A stretch of DNA of 64,000 nt from Panulirus ornatus (GCF_036320965.1 NC_092270.1:21202440-21266439), one strand, 5' to 3'; positions 20,561-31,740 are shown, numbered from the stretch's first letter. Numbers and translations are program-made. The notes: generated by a model not told the origin, from the letters alone.

Positions 20561-20931
20561 GAGATATGGCTAAAGGAATGAGCGGAATGGGAGGGAATAT
20601 CAGAGAGTGGGGTCGCTCGTGGGGTCAATTATGGGTCAATAGATGGAAATGTGAAGTTGTTACTAGGGTCGTTACCAGGAATGGCTTATACCTCGTTAGA
20701 TGGTAATCCAGGAAATGGCTATGCAAACTATGGCTGCAATGAAGACGACCATTCCCTCTCTGGGCTGCTAATGTGGGTTAGTTGTGGACATTAGGAATAA
20801 CGGAATGGAACGGGGACTATGTTTACCTGGCCAGTGAGGAATGGATGTATTCGTCTTGCTTTTGACATAGTGGTTGTTTGAACGGATGGCCGAGTGTCTT
20901 CACAACTTGTGAGTTGTGAGTTGTAGAAAAG

Positions 20932-20957
20932 TGTGTGTGTGTGTGTGTGTGTGTGGG
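20932..20957. repeat. (GT)n microsatellite
   Basis: About 12 GT units. The flanks, 20560-20930 and 20960-21100, are without recognised features. Confidence 0.9.
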
Positions 20958-21102
20958 TTGTGGTGGCCGGGTTAATGTGAGTTTGTGTTCGCCATTTATT
21001 TGTGCATATTAACTCTCCCACTTTGATGTAATTTTGTCCAGTTATGTGTAGACATGTTTTATTTCGTTTTCAATCTGAAATGTTTCCTTTACTTTGAACG
21101 TA

Positions 21103-21103
<1 letters not shown>

Positions 21104-21175
<72 letters not shown>
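21104..21175. repeat. (TA)n microsatellite
   Basis: About 36 TA units. Confidence 0.95.
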
Positions 21176-21178
<3 letters not shown>

Positions 21179-21436
21179 CTCATCTTTTATCCAATAGTTG
21201 AAATTTTGTTACAGAAATGATAGTGTCAGAATTTCGTAAGTGTTAGGGTAGTTTGAACGACAATTCACCATCGTAAATGAATATATTCGTTGATGGGTTA
21301 ACGTACATTGCTGTGTAGGGAGTAATGGAAAAAAGAGAACATAATTTGTGGATTTTATTACAAAATTGTGTACATAAATAGAATTTTGAGCCTTCAAGAC
21401 ATGGTTATCATGGCTGTTTGATGTGGTAATTGTGGT

Positions 21437-22045
21437 AGGTTAGTACCACAGCTGCTGTGGCAGGTATTATGTCAGTACCACAGCTGCTGTGGCAGGTATT
21501 ATGTCAGTACCACAGCTGCTGTGGCAGGTATTATGTCAGTACCACAGCTGCTGTGGCAGGTATTATGTCAGTACCACAGCTGCTGTGGCAGGTATTATGT
21601 CAGTACCACAGCTGCTGTGGCAGGTATTATGTCAGTACCACAGCTGCTGTGGAAGGTATTATGTCAGTACCACAGCTGTTGTGGGAAGTATTAGGCTTGT
21701 ACCACAGCTGCTGTGGCAACTATTGTTGTGGCTTGTGCCAAAGCTGCTGTGGCAAGTATTAGGCTTGTGCCACAGCTGCTGTGGCAAGTATTAGGCTTGT
21801 GCCACAGCTGCTGTGGCAAGTATTAGGCTCGTGCCATAGCTGCTATGGCAAGTATCAGGTTCTTGCCACAGCTGCTGTGGCAAGTATTAGGCTCGTGCCA
21901 CAGCTGCTGCGACAGCAGTGTTTGTACCACAGCCGCTGTGGCGACAGTGTCAGGTCCGCACCACAGTGGTCGTTGTGGCACTCGTGTTTCGTTCGCACCA
22001 CAGCTGCTGTGGCGAGAGCGTCACGGCTGCAGCTGCTGTGGCAGC
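21437..22045. repeat. 32-bp tandem repeat with palindromic CCACAGCTGCTGTGG core
   Basis: About eighteen units of mostly 32 bp. The left eight are nearly identical (CAGGTATTATGTCAGTA spacer). Those to the right diverge in the spacer but keep CCACAGCTGCTGTGG or close variants such as CCATAGCTGCTATGG. Each core is an inverted repeat with 7-bp arms around one base. At 21837-21851 both arms carry a matched change that keeps the pairing. Confidence 0.95.
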
Positions 22046-22206
22046 AGTGGGATGCACACGCCTGCCGTCCTGTGTTGTTGTTACCACGGACCGACATCAT
22101 ACACAGCAACACACGCGGGGAGAGAGGGGAGAAACACCCTCACGCTAACGTACACTTCTTTGTGGTCCAAAACAATCAGGCTCGCTTCCTTTGTCTTCAG
22201 TCAGGA

Positions 22207-22256
<50 letters not shown>
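22207..22256. repeat. (TA)n microsatellite
   Basis: About 25 TA units at the left border of the palindromic element. Confidence 0.95.
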
Positions 22257-22257
<1 letters not shown>

Positions 22258-22429
22258 CTATGAGTCCACGGGGAAAATGAAACGCGAAAAGTTCCCAAGT
22301 GCACTTTCGTGTGATAATCACATCAACTGTTATATTTCTCTCTTGTGTCTCCCCTGATGATGTGATTATGACACGAAAGTGCACTTGGGAACTTTTCGTG
22401 TTTCATTTTCCCCGTGGACTCATAGGAAT
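22254..22429. mobile_element. Palindromic (foldback) element with 72-bp arms in (TA)n
   Basis: The left arm 22254-22325 and right arm 22358-22429 are reverse complements with two mismatches, separated by a 32-bp spacer. An AATATCTTGATCACGCGCAAAA segment and (TA)n (22464-22535) follow on the right. A lone left arm, again between (TA)n tracts, occurs at 51510-51580, so this is a dispersed repeat. It encodes no protein. It may be the terminal part of a larger element, for example a Penelope-like or foldback element; the class is not established. Confidence 0.8.
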
Positions 22430-22459
22430 ATCTTGATCACGCGCAAAATTGTGATCCTT

Positions 22460-22463
<4 letters not shown>

Positions 22464-22535
<72 letters not shown>
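22464..22535. repeat. (TA)n microsatellite
   Basis: About 36 TA units at the right border of the palindromic element. Confidence 0.95.
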
Positions 22536-22537
<2 letters not shown>

Positions 22538-22879
22538 CATTAACAAAAGCTTTGCAAAGAACATCAGGGTTTCTGTGTTATTTTTCTTTTTAGAGAACTT
22601 GTATACCAGTTTTCAGAGAACTTCGGTGCGTGTCTTCTCACATTGGTCGCGTCTCCCGTCGCTCGGTTTGAACAGAGTCGAGAGAAAAATGATGCGTTTG
22701 ACGCTACGCACAGACGGACGTAGGGTCTTTGTGGCCCAACGTGGTAGAGTGGACTGATGGTCTGTGTTCAGGAGAGGCGGGGGTGAGGTCCGTGGCGTCG
22801 CTGGAACATAGACACGGGCGCCAGGGCTCGGCTCCCCGCTGACGTTGTCCTCCACGCTGCTCAAGGCCAGCGACCCGCT

Positions 22880-23275
22880 ACACCTTGAGCACGACCGTAC
22901 GACCCTTGAGTACGACCGTACGACCCTTGAGCACGACGGTATGCGACCCTTGAGCACGACCGTGCGACCCTTGAACACGACGGTATACGACCCTTGAGCA
23001 CGACCGTACGACCCTTGAGCACGACGGTATGCGACCCTTGAGCACGACGGTATGCGACCCTTGAGCACGACGGTACGACCCTTGAACACGACCGTAAGAC
23101 CCTTGAGCACGACCGTACGACCCTTGAGCACGACGGTATGCGACCCTTGAGCACGACCGTGCGACCCTTGAGCACGACCCTACGGCCCTTGGGTACGACG
23201 GTATACGACCCTTGAACACGAAGGTATACGACCCTTGAGCACGACCGTACGGCCCTTGGGTATAACGGGGTCGGC
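22880..23275. repeat. 21-bp satellite array A (TACGACCCTTGAGCACGAC)
   Basis: About nineteen units of 20-23 bp, mostly TACGACCCTTGAGCACGACC/G with TATGCGACCC length variants. It is the same family as the large array at 37150-39690. The minus strand is open in all three frames across much of it (reads such as LKGRTVV), an effect of the repeat. Confidence 0.95.
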
Positions 23276-23394
23276 CTTTGACCTGACCCTAGCTAGCTGG
23301 TTAAGTGCTAGGTCGTCATTACTCAAGGGTTTTACTGTCATACTCTCAAGGTTGTACCAATAACGCGTATGACAAACTGGCAGTTGTTACGTTG

Positions 23395-23705
23395 AAGTGC
23401 ACCTGTCATATGCCAGGTGGTGGACGTCCCTGTCATATGCCAGGTGGTTGACGTCCCTGTCATATTGCCAGGTGGCTTTGATACCTGCCATATGACAGGT
23501 GGTCGACCTGTGTGTCATATGCCAGGTGACTGACATACCCCGATATGTATATATATACCATATGTCATATCTGGCATAAATCAGGTTTCCTGACATACCT
23601 GTCTTATGCCAGGTGGCTGCCATGCGCCCCAGGTGGCTGTCATGCGCCCCAGGTGGCTGCCATGCGCCCCAGGTGGCTGCCATGCGCCCCAGGTGGCTGA
23701 CATAT
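23395..23705. repeat. Two related minisatellites sharing CCAGGTGG
   Basis: At 23400-23560 there are ~29-bp units (CTGTCATATGCCAGGTGGT...GACGTCC). At 23600-23705 there are five ~20-bp units (CATGCGCCCCAGGTGGCTGC). Both contain CCAGGTGGNTG, so the second probably expanded from the first. Confidence 0.85.
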
Positions 23706-24009
23706 ACGCCACATGCCCAGACGTTGACACAGACGAACGTGAAGAATATGGTCCAAAATGGTCAAAATAGAAGCTCAATAGAAAATAAGAGACAGGAGTA
23801 TGATTCATATATCGTATATGTGTATGACCCACTTAACCCCAGTGCTATGTACATATGTAGGGCACAGTGGATGATTGACCTCGCTTGTACAAGGGGGGTC
23901 GAACCTTTCCCAGTGGCTGGTGCCCATGTGTTGTCCCCCACGTTCACAATAGGACTGGTATTAAAGGGGGAGGTGAATCATGTACCACCATTGGTTATGG
24001 ATGACCAGA

Positions 24010-24100
24010 GTTCTTTGCTGGTCCTCACACACACACACACTCGCACACACACTCGCACAGACACTCGCACACACACTCGCACACACACTCGCACTGCTCT
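24010..24100. repeat. CACACACACTCG microsatellite-like repeat
   Basis: (CA)n is interrupted regularly by TCG, giving 12-14 bp units. Confidence 0.9.
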
Positions 24101-24269
24101 TTACTACAGTTAGTGAGCTCAGCTTCAGCTGGTAAAGTTATCTTCTTCTCCTGCAGATAGCGAGCCCATTATCTGGTGGTTATCTTGAGCGCGGATGCTA
24201 ATCCTCAGGACGAGGTCATAGAATGACTCCATCTTGCCTTCCACACACTGTGGTTCATGTCTTTACTGA

Positions 24270-24605
24270 TTCCGTCACACTCTCCATGTCCATCAGAAGA
24301 CTCCGTCACACTCCCCCGTCCACCAAGAGACTCCGTCACACTCCCCCGTCCATCAGAAGACTCCATCACACTCCCCTGTCCATCAGAAGACTCCGTCACA
24401 CTCCCCTGTCCACCAAGAGACTCCGTCACACATCCCTGTCCATCAGAAGAGTCCGTCACACTCCCCTGTCCATCAGAAGACTCCGTCACACATCCCTGTC
24501 CATCAGAAGACTCCGTCACACATCCCTGTCCATCAGAAGAGTCCGTCACACTCCCCTGTCCATCAGAAGACTCCGTCACACTCCTCCGTCCATCAGAAGA
24601 CCACA
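24270..24605. repeat. 30-bp tandem repeat (CATCAGAAGACTCCGTCACA)
   Basis: Eleven units of exactly 30 bp (ACTCCCCTGTCCATCAGAAG plus ACTCCGTCAC) with a CACCAAGAG variant in some. On the minus strand, the strand of the acidic-protein gene, it is open and reads SSDGQGSVTE-type decapeptides. It lies about 320 bp beyond that gene's stop. No splice site linking the two was found, so it is listed as a repeat. Confidence 0.9.
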
Positions 24606-24928
24606 GTTTTCCCTCAGGAAGGCCATGTACAGAGCAGGTCATGCTTCCCTTCCCCGGGTGTTGTGAACTGGGATGTGGACAGACGAGCCTGGAACATAAC
24701 TGCCTCCTGCGTGTTGTTGTTATGGTGCCTTCCTGGTCGACCCCCACGCACAGATGGTGGACGATGGAGGAACTCCCAGCGGCCTTCTTCACCCATATGT
24801 ATCTGGCACTTATACCCTCGTTGTCCAAAAGCCCCCACCTCACCCCTCTGTCTCATAACTTCCTGTGATCTGCATGTGTTCGTGTTCCTCTTACTTCTAC
24901 AGCCGCTAACTCTACCGTGGACTGGAGC

Positions 24929-27900
24929 CTACTGCCCGGGGGTTGTGGGGCCTCTCGCTGTCTTCGGCGAAGGTCCCGTCCCGACCGCGCCCCTGGCGCT
25001 CCGGTGGTCGGCGGGCAATGACGACATGGTGGTGCGGACCAGGTCCCTCAGGGTCGACATTGCCGTCGCTTCTTGGTCTTCCAGGGGCTCGGGAGGAGGA
25101 GCCTCCTCCTCCTCCTCCTCTTCCTCTTCCTCCTCCTCCTGTGGGTCCTCGTGATCGTGGGTTCCTCCTGCGTCAGCTTCGTCGTCAGCGTCGTCGTCGT
25201 GGTTCTTGGTGGTGGTCTGAGGCGGTCTGACGGACCCGGCCTGTGGTTCACGCTTGGTCTTCTCGGAGATTCGAACTGTCGGGTTTGGTTCGCTCGAAGT
25301 TTCGTCCTCAGGTTCACTGTTGGGTTCAGCTTCGTCCTCAGGTTCACTGTTGGGTTCAGCTTCGTCCTCAGGTTCACTGTTGGGTTCAGCTTCGTCCTCA
25401 GGTTCACCGTTGGGTTCAGCTTCATCCTCTGGTTCACCGTTGGGTTCAGCTTCGTCCTCAAGTTCACTGTTGGGTTCAGCTTCGTCCTCAAGTTCACTGT
25501 TGGGTTCAGCTTCGTGTTCAGGGTCAGTTTCGGCTTCAGCGTCGTGTTCTTCTTCAGAATCTGCTTCAGGTTTAGGTTCTGGTTTCGCTTCGGGTTCAGA
25601 ATTTGGTTCGGATTCGGGTTCAGACTTGGATTCCCCTTCAGAGTTCGACTCGGGTTCTGCTTCAGACTGAGATTGCGCTTTAGGATCATCCTGTTGTCCA
25701 TGGTTGTCGTGTGCTACGTCTGTCTCCGGTGGATCTTTGGGTATCGTCTTATTTTCGCTGTCTCCTTCAGCTTCAGATTTTGATTCTGTTTCAGGTTCAG
25801 ATTCTGGTTCCGTTTCAGGATGAGACTCGGAATCTGTTTCAGACTCGGACTCTGTTTTGGGTTCAGAGCCTAACTGCTTCTCGTTTTCTTCAGATTCTCC
25901 TCCTCCTCCTCCATTTTCTTCGTTCTTGGACGTAAGTTCGTCCTCAAGCTCAGAGTTGGCTTGTGCTTCAGGTTTTGAGTCCTGTTCATCTTCGTCAAGC
26001 TCAGAATGTGTACCTGATTTGAGTTTTGAGTCACGTTTGTCCTGGTCTTCACCAGCCAGCTCGGAGTGTGTCTCCTCCACCAGGGGCTCCGTGTTCAGCA
26101 TCTCCATGTTCCGCGGGGATTTGAACTTGCACTCCTCCCCGTCAGTCGTGAAGACCCCCACCAGGTCTTCTGCCCTCTGGGGGTCTGGATGATCGTTCAG
26201 CTGGAGTTCATCTTCCAGTTTGTGTTCTGTCTGGGTGTTTGCGGAGGCCACAACCTCCTCCTCTTTGCCCTCAACTTCTTCCTCAGCCTCGGTGTCTGCG
26301 TCAGCTTTGGCATGGTCGTCTCCAGCGCTGGGATGATCTTTCGCCTCGGAGGCGTCGTCTCCAGTCATCTCCCGAGACTCCACCAGTCCAAATCCCTTGG
26401 CGTGTTTCTTCTCATGTTTTGGCTTGGTCTTGACTGGAGTCTTTGCTGCCGGGTCAGCTGTAGCGTCTGCCTCCACCCCTGGGCCCGGAGGGGAATCACG
26501 TTTGCCACTTTTGCTTTTGGTCTCAGGTCCGACGTGGCCCTGGGTTGCGTCGTCTTCGTCTTGGTCTTGCACAGCATCATCTGCCTGTGGTTCTTCCAGG
26601 GATCCTTCCTCTGACTGTGAGTCTACAGGAGGAAGCCATTGCGGATCTGAGACAGTGTCTTCGTGTGAGTGGTCTTCGTTGTTGTCATCTTCTGAGGAGT
26701 CTGCGTGGTCGGGTGTTGCTCCTTCTTCGTCCTCCTCCTCCTCCGATCCTGCTGACGGATGTGAGTTCTGTTCTCGCTCCACACCTTCAGGCGACTCCCG
26801 ACTGGCAGCTTCATCGGATTCATGAGGTGACGGGTCTTCCGCTTGCGTCGTGAGGCTTTGCTCCCTCCCCCTCACAGCCAGGGGCTCCCTCATTACTTCA
26901 GGCGTGGCGTCGCGCCCCAACTGTATCCTCTTGTACTTGTTTTGTTGCACTGCTGTGGAGTCGACATGGTCTGTGCCCTTGTTGTCGTGCTCCACATCGT
27001 CTTCCTCCGACGTCACCGGAAACATGACGTATTCTTTGGTGTCCACGTCTTCGTCATCCGCCCCGCCATCTTCAGCCAGGGCCTCCGTGTCGGGGGCGTC
27101 CGTGGGGTTCTCCAGGCCCTCCGACGAACCCTCGTCGTCGTCCACCATGGCAACAATGGTCTTGTTCTTCACCATCACCTCCGACACGACGAAGTCGTTC
27201 GCCGTCACTTTCTCAGGACGACTAGAGAACGACTTGCCCCTGTTCCCACCGTCCTCGCGACTGTCCACTGCGTTCGACTCGCTGTCTGCCTCGCTGCTCG
27301 CCGCGTCAGAGTCGTCCTCGTAGTCACTGCTCTCCGACTCGGACGCAGAGTCTTCCTGTAGGGCGTCGAGCGCCGCCAGGGATGCCTTCATCTCCGGCGA
27401 CTCCTTACAGTTGCAAGGCGTCGACCCGACTGTGGGGAACTGATACTGTCCCCCTGTGTCCCCGGGGACGTCCCCAGCCTCCGCCAGGGGTGAGTCCAGC
27501 ACTGGGGACTGAGTCACCTCCTCCTCGTCCTCGTAGTCCTCCTGGTCAGCGACACTCAAGTCGTTGCTGCTTCTTAGGAGGATGTCGTCCATGACGTCGT
27601 CTGCGACGTCTTCTAAAGCAGCGTCCTCGACGGGCGGCTCCGTCGGGGGAGCGTCCTCGTCCACCGTCTCGTTGTGTTCTCTCTCCATCTCAAGGACAGC
27701 TTCTACGTTCGTGGCGTCCAGGTCCGCTTCGTCCTCGCTGTCTCGGCTGGTTCGGACGTCAGGATCGACTCGGGTCTCGATGTGCTCGCTCTCGCTGGCT
27801 ACTTCGTCGGCCTCGCCGTCAGGAAGGACCTCCTCCAGTGCGTGGTTTTCGGTGTTCTCGCTCGAGTTCATCTCTGGATCAGCCTCGGCTTCAGTAGGCT

Positions 27901-29137
27901 CCTCGTCTTCTGCATCAGGTTCGTTTTCAAGTCCTGCTTCAGGTTCGCTCACAGGTCCTGCTTCAGGTTCGCTCACAGGTCCTGCTTCAGGTTCGTTTTC
28001 AGGTCCTGCTTCAGGTTCGTTTTCGGCTCCTGCTTCAGATTCGTTCTCAGGTCCTGCTTCAGGTTCGTTCTCAGGTTCTGCTTCAGGTTCGTTTTCAGCT
28101 CCTGCTTCAGGTTCGTTTTCAGGTCCTGCTTCAGGCTCGTTTTCAGGTCCTGCTTCAGGCTCGTTTTCAGGTTCTCCTTCGGGTTCAGGTTCTTCGGGTT
28201 CAGGTTCTCCTTCGGGTTCAGGTTGTCCTTCAGACTGTGCTTCAGTTTTAGGTTCCCCCTCTGGTTCGGGTTCCTCCTCAGGTTTAGGTTCATCATTAGG
28301 TTCAGGTTCTGTATGTCCTGCTTCAGAGTCTGCCTGAGGTTCGGGGGAAGGCTCGGCTTCAGACCCTGACTCAGCTTCAGGTTCAGTTTCTGCTGTTGTC
28401 TCGGGTTCACTTTCAGATTCTTTCTCAGGTGAAGGTTGCGGGTCAGCTTCAGGGCTAAGCTCAAGCTCAGGTGAAGTTTCGGCTTCAGCTTTCAGTTCCA
28501 TTCCATCCCCCGTCTCGTGTTCCTCCGTTTCAGCCTCTGAAGTGGCTTCAGGACTGTCCTCACCTTCTGGTTCTTGTGTGTCATCAGACCTTGCTTCATT
28601 CTCTTGTTTGCCTTCAGAGAGGGAGTCATCTTGATTCTGAAGTCCTCCCTCCTCCTTCGTCTGTAGTTCATTTCCCGATTCTGCGTCGACTTCGTGGCCT
28701 CCGTCAGGGTTGTCCTCGTGTCCCACGTCTCCTTCAGCGTCCTGGCCATTGGCTGCTTCGTTCCCAGCCTCGTCTCCAGGGGCGTCTTGGGAAGCCACGT
28801 CCGTAGGATCCTGGGTTTCGTCGCTTGGCCCATCCGCTGGCGAGTCCTGCAGGAGCGTTGTGTCGTTCGCGACCGGTGGTTCCTCCCCAACTGCAGGATC
28901 GTCGTTCACTGGGGGTTCCTCCTCTGCCACAGGTTCCTCCTCCTCCTCTGCAGAACCGGGGTTCTCCTCGCCTACAGGATCTCCTGCAGGATCCTGGGTT
29001 TCAGGTGCCTCGCTGGCCGGGGATTTCTCTGCTGACGAAGGCTCCTCCTGAGTCAAAGTCTCGTCCTCGATGTCCTCTGCCGAGGTCTGGGTTGCTTCTC
29101 CCTGATCCCCAGCACGAGACAGCTCGTCCACTTCATC
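24929..29137 (-). CDS. Secreted highly acidic repeat protein, exon 2 (1402 residues)
   Basis: The open frame begins at an acceptor, TGTTACTTCTGCAG before GAT (29137), and ends at TAG (24931-24929). No ATG precedes the acceptor in frame, so this is not the start of the protein. It joins in phase 0 to exon 1 at 30605. The composition is dominated by E, S, P, D, A and T. Features in order: an N-terminal acidic region; an 8-residue repeat (PENEPEAG type, ~10 units, about 28185-27905); a less repetitive centre (27480-26860) with the only Cys pair (CNC) and hydrophobic stretches ([27 protein letters not shown]); another Cys in GEECKF (~26135); a 10-residue repeat ([10 protein letters not shown] type, ~8 units, 25515-25300); a run of ~12 Glu (25135-25100); and a basic tail. 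NXS/T sequons (NDT, NSS, NET, NKT) fit secretion. The family is not recognised. Calcium or mineral binding in cuticle or matrix is possible but only inferred from composition. Confidence 0.85.
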   Translation of the reverse strand, partial: DEVDELSRAGDQGEATQTSAEDIEDETLTQEEPSSAEKSPASEAPETQDPAGDPVGEENPGSAEEEEEPVAEEEPPVNDDPAVGEEPPVANDTTLLQDSPADGPSDETQDPTDVASQDAPGDEAGNEAANGQDAEGDVGHEDNPDGGHEVDAESGNELQTKEEGGLQNQDDSLSEGKQENEARSDDTQEPEGEDSPEATSEAETEEHETGDGMELKAEAETSPELELSPEADPQPSPEKESESEPETTAETEPEAESGSEAEPSPEPQADSEAGHTEPEPNDEPKPEEEPEPEGEPKTEAQSEGQPEPEGEPEPEEPEPEGEPENEPEAGPENEPEAGPENEPEAGAENEPEAEPENEPEAGPENESEAGAENEPEAGPENEPEAGPVSEPEAGPVSEPEAGLENEPDAEDEEPTEAEADPEMNSSENTENHALEEVLPDGEADEVASESEHIETRVDPDVRTSRDSEDEADLDATNVEAVLEMEREHNETVDEDAPPTEPPVEDAALEDVADDVMDDILLRSSNDLSVADQEDYEDEEEVTQSPVLDSPLAEAGDVPGDTGGQYQFPTVGSTPCNCKESPEMKASLAALDALQEDSASESESSDYEDDSDAASSEADSESNAVDSREDGGNRGKSFSSRPEKVTANDFVVSEVMVKNKTIVAMVDDDEGSSEGLENPTDAPDTEALAEDGGADDEDVDTKEYVMFPVTSEEDDVEHDNKGTDHVDSTAVQQNKYKRIQLGRDATPEVMREPLAVRGREQSLTTQAEDPSPHESDEAASRESPEGVEREQNSHPSAGSEEEEDEEGATPDHADSSEDDNNEDHSHEDTVSDPQWLPPVDSQSEEGSLEEPQADDAVQDQDEDDATQGHVGPETKSKSGKRDSPPGPGVEADATADPAAKTPVKTKPKHEKKHAKGFGLVESREMTGDDASEAKDHPSAGDDHAKADADTEAEEEVEGKEEEVVASANTQTEHKLEDELQLNDHPDPQRAEDLVGVFTTDGEECKFKSPRNMEMLNTEPLVEETHSELAGEDQDKRDSKLKSGTHSELDEDEQDSKPEAQANSELEDELTSKNEENGGGGGESEENEKQLGSEPKTESESETDSESHPETEPESEPETESKSEAEGDSENKTIPKDPPETDVAHDNHGQQDDPKAQSQSEAEPESNSEGESKSEPESEPNSEPEAKPEPKPEADSEEEHDAEAETDPEHEAEPNSELEDEAEPNSELEDEAEPNGEPEDEAEPNGEPEDEAEPNSEPEDEAEPNSEPEDEAEPNSEPEDETSSEPNPTVRISEKTKREPQAGSVRPPQTTTKNHDDDADDEADAGGTHDHEDPQEEEEEEEEEEEEAPPPEPLEDQEATAMSTLRDLVRTTMSSLPADHRSARGAVGTGPSPKTARGPTTPGQ

Positions 29138-29315
29138 CTGCAGAAGTAACAGCAAAGTTCAAGTCTACAGAGGTTTGCTTTCGCTCGAGAAAGACTTCGA
29201 CTCCATCAAAACCAATAGAGAATCTAGAGAGAGACTTGGCAAGTCGATGTGAGTAGGACTGAAAACAAGTTAGTCTTTGATTATTATGGGATTGAATTCC
29301 TTAGGAAAGGTTATT

Positions 29316-29380
<65 letters not shown>

Positions 29381-30604
29381 GTTGCGTGGGTTGTGTTGAT
29401 GATGAACGTTTTGATTTTAATGGTAAGGGATCCTGCGAGCAGGCGATCGTGGACACGGACGATTGAGCGAAGACAGAACATGATTCTTGAAGGACATTAA
29501 CTTGAAAACATGATTCATTTATAGTTACTCCTGGACCCAGTTTCCTTGAAAAAGGTCCTTCTGTTACCCAGATCCTTTCCAAAGGCTTATGGATAAGGAT
29601 TTTCATATGTATCTGAGCCATTTACATGAAACTAGATGCGTAAATGTAAGAGAGAGACAAGGTTACAGATTCAAAATTTATACAAGAAGAATGTAAAGCG
29701 AGTCATGGGCAGAGATGGCCACGAAGGTAATGAGAGGGAGGTACAACGCGGTGAATGAAGACGTAAGGGAATACAGGAATTCCACGAAGAGTTTGAATGG
29801 GAATTAAATTCTTCCTGAAGAATAATGAATGGAGATAAGAAATAAGATTTGAAGTCTTGCAAAAATTATGGATTTGAACAAGAGAAAGTACAATTCATGA
29901 TCAGAAATTTATGTAAAGAGTACATGAGAGAATAGTAAGGTGTGACGGAAGGAAATAAATGCAACTGAGGGAAGTTGTGGGTATGAACTGTGTTGTGGTA
30001 GACAAGGTTGTGATACTATTGCCGAAAATTGATGATCAGAACAAGTTAAGGAAATTCTTGATGTTGTCAAGTGGGAAGAGAAATGATGTATTCGTGTGGT
30101 GGGAGTTGGTGACGAGAGTCCAGGGGTGATGTTGGGCTGGATGAAGACATTACAGAGAAGGTGAGACGAGGAAAAGAGTGATGTGTGGAAAATGGGCAGT
30201 TGGCGAGGTAAAGCGAGGGTTTATGATGCGATAGAGAGTTTAAATAGAGACTTGGTGAATGAAGGTGACACAGCCTGGCATTAGCCATACACCAGGTGAT
30301 TGAACGAGGCCATATGATGTCTCACAACACAGTCCATTATGTTGTTGTACATGAGAGTTAGAACGGGTTTGTGCGAGTGATTCCCGGGGGCACGCCACTT
30401 GTTACGTCTAACCATCCTCAGTCTCGCTTCTTAACCGCTGCCATATGTTTACGGCCCGTCAATCCATTTTCTAACCACTCTGCAGAGAACACCACGTACG
30501 CCACCTGTACCGCGTGACGTAACTTCTGCGAGTCGACGTTAACGTGGGACGTTACTGAATGCTTTACCATATGAAAGAAACCGAGAGACGTTGGCAAGAC
30601 TTAC
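29138..30604 (-). other. Intron of the acidic-protein gene (1.47 kb)
   Basis: Minus-strand donor GTAAGTCTTG (30604-) and acceptor TTACTTCTGCAG (-29138), phase 0. It contains a (GT)n tract (about 29319-29380) and otherwise unrecognised AT-rich sequence. Confidence 0.8.
29319..29380. repeat. (GT)n microsatellite in intron
   Basis: About 30 GT units with one TTT interruption. Confidence 0.95.
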
Positions 30605-30817
30605 TTCCGTGGGAGGCTGGTCAGGTTCCGACGAAGGTTTGGACGAGGTTCTCTTGCTCTTGGCTCCTCCCAGGTAGGAGGATACGAGGGACCTCCCGCT
30701 GCGTCGGACGTCCTGGGCTTCCTGCGTCTGCTGGAGGAACTCCGTTGGTGATTGTGGAGGACGCGCCAGCACGACAGCGACCCCCGCCGCCAGCAACACC
30801 ACCTGAAAGGACAGCAT
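30605..30817 (-). CDS. Secreted highly acidic repeat protein, exon 1 (signal peptide)
   Basis: 71 codons from ATG at 30817-30815 to GAA at 30607-30605, followed immediately by a consensus donor GTAAGT. Residues 1-18 (MLSFQVVLLAAGVAVVLA) form a clear signal peptide with a likely cut before RPPQSP. The rest (FLQQTQEAQDVRRSGRS, YLGGAKSKRTSSKPSSEP) is polar. Residues 1-5 (MLSFQ) are written TGCTGTCCTTTCAG at the DNA level, which also resembles an acceptor. A still earlier tiny exon splicing directly to VVLLAAG is therefore possible. Upstream ATGAAAACCTCGAG before GTAAGT at 31330-31311 was considered but its phase does not match. Joined to exon 2 the protein would be about 1473 residues. Confidence 0.75.
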
Positions 30818-31019
30818 CACTTTACAAGGGGACCCAGGCAAAGACACCGGAGTGGGGGTCTGGTACGTGGGTGATCATGGGTGAACCCAGAGGGCATGGA
30901 AGGTCACGAGGATGGGGCACAGTGGGAGAAGGGCTTGATGGGAATATCGTCCATCAGGATAGACGAGGCAGGAAGGGAACCGTGCGTGAGAGAGAGACAC
31001 CCATTAACAAGCTGTCGTA

Positions 31020-31300
31020 ACCTAATGGGTTTGACCCAACCCATTAATTGTAAGAAGGTGATGTATTATGATGAGTTTGACCCAACCATTAACTGTAAGA
31101 GGGTGATGTATTATGATGGGTCTGACCCAACCCATTAACTGTAAGAAGGTGATGTATTATGATGGGTCTGACCCATCCATTAACTGTAAGAGGGTGATGT
31201 ATTATGATGGGTTTGACCCAATCCATTAACTGTAAGAAGGTGATGTATTATGATGGGTTTGACCCATCCATTAACTGTAAGAGGGTGGTATTATTATAAT
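31020..31300. repeat. ~46-bp tandem repeat upstream of the acidic-protein gene
   Basis: Six units contain GGGTTTGACCCAACCCATTA, ACTGTAAGAAGGTGATGTAT and TATGAT. It lies 200-480 bp 5' of the signal-peptide ATG, so it overlaps the presumed promoter or 5' UTR region. Confidence 0.9.
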
Positions 31301-31624
31301 GGGTTGGTCCACTTACCTCGAGGTTTTCATGATAGGGACAATGTCGTGTGGTATACGTAAGAACACAGGTATAACACCTGAAGCTAGGTCTTCAGCGATA
31401 TGTCGGTTAGACTCGGTATGGTGTTCGAATATGTCGGCTGGTATGACAGACATACCCGGGGTCTAAAACGCCTCTGCTTTCCTTGGGTCTAGTTATGGTA
31501 ATTGATTGATTAGGGAAACAGACGACCTCATTTCACTGTAATGACCAGCAACATTTAGTTTGTACCAGTTGTTAACAGTGGTTAAGAAGACGATAGATTG
31601 CAACCGTGTTGAGTTGCTTAGTGT

Positions 31625-31740
31625 TCCACAAAACACATGTGTGTCCCCAAGAAACACCTGTGTCCCTGGCAATACATGTGTTCCACACAACACCTGTGTT
31701 CTATGCAATACCCTTGCCGCAGGCAACACATGTCCACACA
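31625..31740. repeat. Short ACACCTGTGTTCC repeats
   Basis: About five diverged 22-25 bp units of the ACACATGTGT/ACACCTGTGT type. 31300-31620 and 31745-32140 show nothing else. Confidence 0.7.

Noticed and set aside
20069..20628. Frames reading GSVISGSVIRGS and MTDPLMTD repeats
   Set aside because: Explained by the 15-bp tandem repeat; open in three or more frames.
22254..22429. Left-arm CCTATGAGTCC...GAAAC as a second hammerhead core
   Set aside because: It lacks the invariant G5 (CTATGA in place of CTGANGA) and has unpaired extra bases before GAAA, so it cannot form a canonical core.
25048..28464. Plus-strand and alternative minus-strand frames over the acidic-protein exon
   Set aside because: They are shadows of the biased GAR/NCC-rich sequence. 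Only the acidic frame spans the whole exon and connects to a signal peptide by a phase-matched intron.
31311..31330. Tiny first exon ATGAAAACCTCGAG before GTAAGT for the acidic-protein gene
   Set aside because: The donor leaves phase 2, while the possible acceptor before GTGGTG (30802) needs phase 0. Joining them would destroy the hydrophobic signal peptide.
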